DNA from: JBLNDG01 sp050261415
GTDB taxonomy: Bacteria > Bacillota > Clostridia > Lutisporales > Lutisporaceae
Length of the DNA: 7,295 bases
Assembly (NCBI GenBank): GCA_050261415.1
Contig: JBLNDG010000219.1
Location: 1 to 7,295, forward strand
Direction of reading: 5' to 3'
Shown here: in pieces, positions 4,921 through 7,295 of the stretch
Layout of the letters: each line of letters starts with the position of its first letter
How positions within the stretch are numbered: the first letter of the stretch is position 1
The notes under the pieces: model-generated
The model's database searches: none
Seen by the model: only the letters and a program-made list of their open reading frames with translations
Told to the model about the DNA's origin: nothing
Program-made: the position numbers and the translations under genes

Positions 4921-7132
4921 TAAAATAATAGCTAAAAGCGATGGCGAGACATTATCACAGCACACGATCCATTGTTTAAAAGCGGTACGCGCACTAATAG
5001 AAAATTTGCCCTTTCAAATTGAGGATATAAACAAGTTAAATATAGATGCTACTCTGTCCGTATCGATGCATGATATTGGAAAAGCCGCTGTTGGCTTTCA
5101 AAAGGTTTTAAAAAAGGAACGACGAGACTGGCAGAGGAAAAGACATGAAATTATTTCAGCCTCTTTTGCATTAGGTATGGAGGGAATATCCCCTTCAGCG
5201 ATATTTGCAATTTTGACTCATCATAAGTGTATTCCTTCAAACGGCATATCCCAAATAGATGGTTGCTTTCAAGATAAGCAAATTCCTCCATCTAATACTC
5301 CTGTATGGGAAGAAATGGTAAATGAATGGAAGCAAAATTACGATCTTTTCTTAGAAGAATGGTCGACGATTTCGAAATATGCTGGTATAAATTATAATAC
5401 AAATACGTTAAAGCCAATACTTCCTCAATTCTCTGTATGGCTTGAAAGAGGCAGAAGAGGACAAAAAACTATTCCATTTAATGAACGTTATTATACTTCA
5501 TTACTTAGAGGGCTCACAATAGCATCAGATCATCTTGGTAGCGCTCATTTAATACCATCACCAATACCTAAATTTAAAGATTATTCTGTAATAAAACATG
5601 ATATAAGACCATTTCAAGAAAAGGCTGGCAGTATAAACGGTTCGGCTATTTTAAGAGCTCCAACAGGCTCAGGTAAGACTGAAGCGGCATTACTATGGGC
5701 ACAGAATAATCAAGGAAAAAACGGCAGACTATTTTACGTACTTCCTTACACTGCTAGTATAAATGCGATGCATCATCGTTTAACAAACATTTTCGGCGCT
5801 GGGAATGTTGGAATGCTACATCATAGGGCTACCGCATCCCTCTATGAAATACTAGACGACGAAAATATATCTAGTTTAGAAAAGCAAAATAAAGCTAAGG
5901 CAATTGCCGGGCTTGCTCACGAGATATGGTATCCGATAAGAGTGTGTACTCCTCACCAAATATTACGATATACGTTACGAGGCAAAGGCTGGGAGTATAT
6001 GCTCGCCGAATTTCCTAATGCATGTTTAATTTTTGATGAGATCCACGCGTATGATCCCAGGATCGTTGGCCTTACACTTCGCTCGGCGAAGATGATCAGT
6101 GGATGGGGGGCGAAATGCTTTTTTGTTTCAGCAACGCTACCGACATTTTTACAAAAGCTTATTACAGATAATGTTTGCAATATGCCGTTTATTGAACCAA
6201 ACATTGAAAAAGAAGCGGATAAAATAGTATTGGATAAAAAGAGGCATAACATCGAGATTAAAGAAGGCTCAATCCTTGATAATTTTATATTGATATGCAG
6301 AATGATTGAAAAAAGCCCATCCACGCTGATCGTCTGTAATCATGTAAAGACATCGCAGATAGTTTACTCAAAATTAAAGGGTTTATTCAAGGATAATGTA
6401 AAATTATTGCATAGCCAGTTTAACCAAGAGGATCGCAATAAAAAGGAAAATGAAATTATCAGTAATAATCTGCCAAAAGTTTTAGTTGCCACACAAGTTG
6501 TGGAAGTAAGCCTTAATATTGACTTTGATCAGGCATTTTTAGAGCCTGCACCTATCGATGCTCTCATACAAAGAATGGGAAGAGTAAACCGATATGGCTC
6601 AAGGCAGCCAGCAAATATTATTATACTAACGAAACAAATTAGCGAGTTCAATATTTATTGCAATTGCAACAATGGATCACATAATTCTGATTGTAGAGTA
6701 AAATCGACTATTAGCGAGCTACAAAAATTGAACAATCCGATTAGCGAACGAGACTTAGTTATAGCAGCTGATAAGGTTTATGGTAGTGGTTATCAAGGAG
6801 AGGATAAGGTAAAATTTGGAGAAGGCTACAACCACCCCGATCTTGTCGAGTTTGAAGAACGTCTCTTAGCAGGAGCCCATCAAGATTGGGTTGAACAGTT
6901 TATAGAGAGTTCGGATGGATCTATTTCTATTGAAGTAATACCAAAATGTTTACTTGATGAATACGAACGAAGAAAAGATATGGGATTATGGATAGAAGCA
7001 AATAATCTTTTAGTGCCCATAAAAACAAGATCATTAGCTTGGTTAAAATCAAAAATTAGTACATCAAAAAAGGACCCATGTGTTGTGAATCTTCCTTATA
7101 GCTCAGATATAGGATTAGAACGTAATGGCTGA
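4886..7132 (+). CDS. cas3: CRISPR-associated nuclease-helicase Cas3 (HD + DExH)
   Basis: A 748-residue single-chain Cas3 that nicks, unwinds and degrades DNA bound by Cascade. The N-terminal HD nuclease shows H26 (ETLSQHT), H62-D63 with K66 (MHDIGK), H87, H112-H113 and D215 (ASDHLGSAH), so its metal ligands look complete. The helicase follows: Walker A APTGSGKT (258-265), DEIH (384-387), SATLP (415-419), VLVATQVVEVSLNIDFD (532-548) and motif VI QRMGRVNR (562-569). After motif VI comes an unusual C592-x-C594-x4-H599-x3-C603 cluster. The C-terminus (NLPYSSDIGL) looks like a normal Cas3 end, so the gene appears intact. ATG 4886 has AGGAAG (4871-4876) 9 nt upstream; the in-frame ATG at 4901 lacks a comparable site. 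It overlaps cas5 by 35 nt, which implies coupled translation. AT-rich, about 32% GC in its last 100 bases. Confidence 0.95.
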   Translation: MQFTSMNGQGNSKIIAKSDGETLSQHTIHCLKAVRALIENLPFQIEDINKLNIDATLSVSMHDIGKAAVGFQKVLKKERRDWQRKRHEIISASFALGMEGISPSAIFAILTHHKCIPSNGISQIDGCFQDKQIPPSNTPVWEEMVNEWKQNYDLFLEEWSTISKYAGINYNTNTLKPILPQFSVWLERGRRGQKTIPFNERYYTSLLRGLTIASDHLGSAHLIPSPIPKFKDYSVIKHDIRPFQEKAGSINGSAILRAPTGSGKTEAALLWAQNNQGKNGRLFYVLPYTASINAMHHRLTNIFGAGNVGMLHHRATASLYEILDDENISSLEKQNKAKAIAGLAHEIWYPIRVCTPHQILRYTLRGKGWEYMLAEFPNACLIFDEIHAYDPRIVGLTLRSAKMISGWGAKCFFVSATLPTFLQKLITDNVCNMPFIEPNIEKEADKIVLDKKRHNIEIKEGSILDNFILICRMIEKSPSTLIVCNHVKTSQIVYSKLKGLFKDNVKLLHSQFNQEDRNKKENEIISNNLPKVLVATQVVEVSLNIDFDQAFLEPAPIDALIQRMGRVNRYGSRQPANIIILTKQISEFNIYCNCNNGSHNSDCRVKSTISELQKLNNPISERDLVIAADKVYGSGYQGEDKVKFGEGYNHPDLVEFEERLLAGAHQDWVEQFIESSDGSISIEVIPKCLLDEYERRKDMGLWIEANNLLVPIKTRSLAWLKSKISTSKKDPCVVNLPYSSDIGLERNG

Positions 7133-7135
7133 AAT

Positions 7136-7295
7136 ATGCTTGATATCATGCTCCCCATCTCAAAGCTCACCGCCCGCCTCACCTTCCCCGGCCCCGTCAC
7201 GTTCCCATACTGGATGGGAAACACCTTCCGCGGCGGAACCGGCATCCACCTACGCCAGGCCTGCTGTCCTGCATTACAAAAAGACTGCTATGCCT
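7136..7295 (+). CDS. cas6: CRISPR precrRNA endoribonuclease, Cas6 family (5' part, runs off window)
   Basis: The frame from ATG 7136 is open to the window edge (53 codons). It reads LPISKLTARLTFPGPVTF (6-23), then a YWMGNTFRGGTGIHLR segment and ACCPALQKDC. This fits the N-terminal ferredoxin-like half of archaeal Cas6, where the G.TFRG..G..LR helix and the start of a Cys-containing loop are typical. Cas6 cleaves the repeat RNA to make mature crRNAs. It lies 3 nt after the cas3 stop. I see no good Shine-Dalgarno for ATG 7136 or the in-frame ATG 7148. From 7151 on the sequence is about 61% GC, whereas the preceding 120 bases are about 32%, so its origin may differ from the rest of the operon. 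The C-terminal part and catalytic residues are outside the window. Confidence 0.75.
   Translation, partial: MLDIMLPISKLTARLTFPGPVTFPYWMGNTFRGGTGIHLRQACCPALQKDCYA

Noticed and set aside
7016..7132. Cas3 truncated at its C-terminus by a recombination event at the GC step.
   Set aside because: The protein ends with a NLPYSSDIGL segment like that of full-length relatives, and all helicase motifs are present.
7125..7295. A second open plus-strand frame starting ATG at 7125 (MAEICLISC...) and running to the window edge.
   Set aside because: It is a Pro/Ser-rich frame-shifted reading of the GC-rich cas6 start. It resembles no protein family, whereas the frame from 7136 shows clear Cas6 motifs.

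Overview
The window is dominated by the interference module of a type I-B CRISPR-Cas system of the Cst1/Cst2/Cas5t (Tneap-like) variety. Five plus-strand genes lie head to tail: cas8 (Cas8b1/Cst1, CXXC-CXXC family), cas7 (Cst2/DevR family), cas5, an HD-helicase cas3, and the first 53 codons of cas6, which runs off the right edge. Start and stop codons overlap or nearly touch at every junction (ATGA, GTGA, a 35-nt overlap, a 3-nt gap), so this is one translationally coupled operon. Cas8, Cas7 and Cas5 with a Cas6-processed crRNA should form Cascade, and Cas3 is the recruited nuclease-helicase. No cas1, cas2, cas4 or CRISPR array lies in the window; if present they are probably beyond cas6.

The left 0.77 kb is different. 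It opens with the last 62 codons of a HEPN-domain protein (about 54% GC by hand count). A roughly 577-bp stretch without an intact gene follows. It holds helically phased GAYTAA hexamers, a 40-codon minus-strand open stretch that looks like the 3' remnant of a decayed GC-rich gene, and an AT-rich region (about 31% GC) with candidate TATA boxes and an inverted repeat upstream of cas8.

The probable source is a euryarchaeon, possibly a methanogen. The archaeal-style HEPN protein, the GGTG-type Shine-Dalgarno before cas7, TATA-like promoter elements and the Cas6 sequence all suggest this, but it is inference from family resemblance. Composition is striking: AT-rich cas8-cas7-cas5-cas3 sits between GC-rich flanks, and GC jumps from about 32% to about 61% within a few bases of the cas6 start. 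I read this as an interference cassette acquired or swapped in upstream of a resident cas6.

Two structural oddities deserve attention. The C-terminal third of Cas8 contains two diverged tandem copies of a module of about 80 residues. Cas7 carries a charged insertion of about 75 residues that itself holds a repeated AELDxFR unit.
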